Origin: Vulcanisaeta distributa
GTDB taxonomy: Archaea > Thermoproteota > Thermoprotei > Thermoproteales > Thermocladiaceae
NCBI GenBank assembly: GCA_002506645.1
Contig: DAXY01000095.1
Coordinates: 1 to 5,517, forward strand
DNA length: 5,517 nucleotides
Direction of reading: 5' to 3'
Shown here: piece by piece, positions 3,982 through 5,517 of the stretch
Numbering within the stretch: the stretch's first letter is position 1
Layout: every line of letters starts with the position of its first letter
The notes under the pieces: generated by a model
Seen by the model: the letters and a program-made list of their open reading frames with translations, nothing else
Databases searched by the model: none
Told to the model about the DNA's origin: nothing
Translations under genes and position numbers: made by a program

Positions 3982-5517
3982 ATGGGTTCTAGCAATAATG
4001 AGGTGAGCCTAAGGGTTGCGGAGGCTAGGACTAGGGATGTGGGTAGGCTTATCGTTAGGATTCCGCAGCATTACATGAGAGTGCTCGGTATAGAGCCTGG
4101 GGAGTACGTGGAGATAGTGGGTAATAAGCGCAGTGCCTATGCCCAAGTATGGCCAGCGTACACAGACGATGAGGATAAGGACTACATCAGGATGGATGGC
4201 GTATTGAGACAAAACGCCGGTGTTAGTATTGGCGATATTGTCAAGGTAAGGAGGGCCAACCTAAGGTCTGCCCAAAAGGTTATAATAGCACCGGTGGGCG
4301 AGTACATCAGGGTTGACCCAGACTATCTAAAGAGGGCTTACCTACTCGGTAAGCCCGTTTGGAAGGGCTCAATAATCGAAATACCGTATTACACGGGCTC
4401 CATTAGGTTCATGGTAACCAGCGTGTCGCCGGGACCCGCCGCATACGTGGGCATCGATACCGAGGTTCAGGTTAGGGAGGAGCCCGTTAGGGAGATGGAA
4501 CTGACGATGCCGAGGGTTACGTGGGAGGACATCGGCGATTTAGAGGAGGCCAAGAGGAAGATTAGGGAATTGATAGAACTACCCCTGAGGCACCCCGAGA
4601 TATTTAAGCACCTCGGTATTGAGCCTCCTAAGGGTGTTCTTTTGATTGGTCCTCCTGGTACTGGTAAGACTTTGTTGGCTAAGGCCGTGGCCTCAGAGGC
4701 TAATGCCTACTTCATATCGATAAACGGCCCAGAAATAATGAGTAAGTACTATGGTGAGTCTGAGGCTAAGTTGAGGGAGATTTTTGAGGAGGCTAAGAAG
4801 AATGCTCCGGCCATAATATTCATTGATGAGATTGATGCGATTGCTCCGAAGAGGGAGGAGGTGACGGGTGAGGTGGAGAAGAGGATTGTGGCACAACTAC
4901 TAACGCTAATGGACGGACTCCAGGAAAGAGGCCAGGTCATAGTCATAGGAGCAACAAACAGGCCAGAGGCAGTAGACCCAGCACTAAGAAGACCAGGAAG
5001 ATTCGACAGAGAAATCTACATAGGCATGCCCGATAAGAACGCGAGGAAGGAGATACTGCAGGTACACACCAGGAATGTGCCGCTTTGTACTGAGGATGAC
5101 GTTAAGGAGAAGATCTGCGATCAAGGGGATGTCGTGAATATTGATGAGATTGCGGAGATGACGCACGGCTACACGGGCGCCGACATAGCCGCCTTAGTCA
5201 AGGAAGCAGCGATGATCAGGCTTAGGGAGGCCATAGACGTGACTAAGGAGATTGACCTCGACCAACCACAGATACCACCTGAGCAATTGGCTAGGATTAA
5301 GATTAGGATGAGGGACTTCCTGGAGGCCATGAAGTACATACAACCAACAGTCCTCAGGGAGGTCATTGTCGAGGTCCCCGAGGTTCATTGGGACGACATT
5401 GGTGGTTATGACAACGTGAAGCAGGAGCTTAAGGAGATGGTTGAGTGGCCGCTTAAGTATCCAAGGTACTTTGAGGAGCTTGGCGTTGAGCCTCCTAAGG
5501 GTATTCTTCTTTTTGGT
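3982..5517 (+). CDS. cdc48: Cdc48/VAT-type two-ring AAA+ ATPase (3' end outside window)
   Basis: The first 512 residues of an archaeal p97/VCP homologue, a hexameric unfoldase that feeds substrates to the proteasome and remodels complexes. Domains: N-domain double-psi barrel (about 5-92), second N subdomain (about 103-172), then ring D1 opening with TWEDIG (180-185). D1 has Walker A GPPGTGKT (223-230), Walker B IIFIDE (278-283), sensor 1 Asn326 in GATNRP, and arginine fingers Arg337 and Arg340 in RRPGRFDRE. All are intact, so D1 should be active. The D1 lid region 366-389 carries an insertion with Cys369 and Cys379 before the [11 protein letters not shown] helix. D2 begins with HWDDIGG (469-475), and the window ends on the first Gly of its Walker A, so D2 activity cannot be judged. 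Full-length homologues are about 730-760 aa. The start is supported by a GAGG site and a strong TATA box. Codon choice changes abruptly inside D1. Confidence 0.96.
   Translation, partial: MGSSNNEVSLRVAEARTRDVGRLIVRIPQHYMRVLGIEPGEYVEIVGNKRSAYAQVWPAYTDDEDKDYIRMDGVLRQNAGVSIGDIVKVRRANLRSAQKVIIAPVGEYIRVDPDYLKRAYLLGKPVWKGSIIEIPYYTGSIRFMVTSVSPGPAAYVGIDTEVQVREEPVREMELTMPRVTWEDIGDLEEAKRKIRELIELPLRHPEIFKHLGIEPPKGVLLIGPPGTGKTLLAKAVASEANAYFISINGPEIMSKYYGESEAKLREIFEEAKKNAPAIIFIDEIDAIAPKREEVTGEVEKRIVAQLLTLMDGLQERGQVIVIGATNRPEAVDPALRRPGRFDREIYIGMPDKNARKEILQVHTRNVPLCTEDDVKEKICDQGDVVNIDEIAEMTHGYTGADIAALVKEAAMIRLREAIDVTKEIDLDQPQIPPEQLARIKIRMRDFLEAMKYIQPTVLREVIVEVPEVHWDDIGGYDNVKQELKEMVEWPLKYPRYFEELGVEPPKGILLFG

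Noticed and set aside
4832..4846. TGATGA-like box C matches in the plus strand around the Walker B codons
   Set aside because: They encode Ile-Asp-Glu of the conserved Walker B motif and have no correctly spaced C'/D boxes, so a second C/D sRNA is not supported.
4009..5388. Minus-strand open frames opposite cdc48
   Set aside because: They lie wholly within conserved AAA+ coding sequence and have no motif or promoter support.
1..5517. CRISPR array, tRNA, transposon, defence island or other novel multigene system
   Set aside because: No regularly spaced repeats, cloverleaf sequences, transposase motifs or clustered unknown genes are visible; the protein genes belong to ordinary conserved families.

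Overview
The window reads as chromosomal DNA of a hyperthermophilic crenarchaeon, most likely Thermoproteales and perhaps Vulcanisaeta/Caldivirga-like. This rests on gene content (archaeal HMG-CoA synthase, HTH-fused CTP-dependent riboflavin kinase, two-ring Cdc48), heavy AGG/ATA codon use, and archaeal TATA boxes about 25-28 nt upstream of start codons. The genus is inference. I see no insertion sequence, CRISPR array, tRNA or rRNA gene.

Layout. An amidohydrolase_2 family protein runs leftward from 897 and leaves the window before its stop codon. It is divergent from a short class II (FucA/AraD-like) aldolase at 985-1560. The aldolase converges on a leftward HTH-riboflavin kinase gene (1568-2272) whose domain order is that of the bifunctional regulator RbkR. 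The two stop codons lie inside one 8-bp hairpin. Upstream of rbkR, the 173-bp gap 2273-2445 holds a TATA box framed by an inverted repeat and a strong candidate for an unannotated C/D box sRNA. One guide of this sRNA is an 11-nt perfect complement to the universally conserved peptidyl-transferase-region sequence GUGAGACAGUU of 23S rRNA (E. coli 2595-2605). Next come a small winged-helix protein (2446-2739) and HMG-CoA synthase (2794-3843), both leftward. A divergent promoter region (3844-3981) then leads into a rightward Cdc48/VAT-type AAA+ ATPase (3982 to the window end), cut off at the first residue of its second Walker A motif.

How the genes relate. They do not form one pathway: they cover mevalonate-pathway lipid precursors, FMN synthesis and its regulation, protein quality control, rRNA modification and a possible aldolase/hydrolase pair. 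Almost every gene appears to have its own promoter. Five of the six protein genes have TATA-to-start spacing expected of leaderless mRNAs; only cdc48 seems to have a short leader with a Shine-Dalgarno-like GAGG. The points most worth following up are the C/D box sRNA, the putative rbkR operator, the bidirectional hairpin at the convergent stops, and the sharp codon-usage switch inside the first ATPase ring of cdc48.
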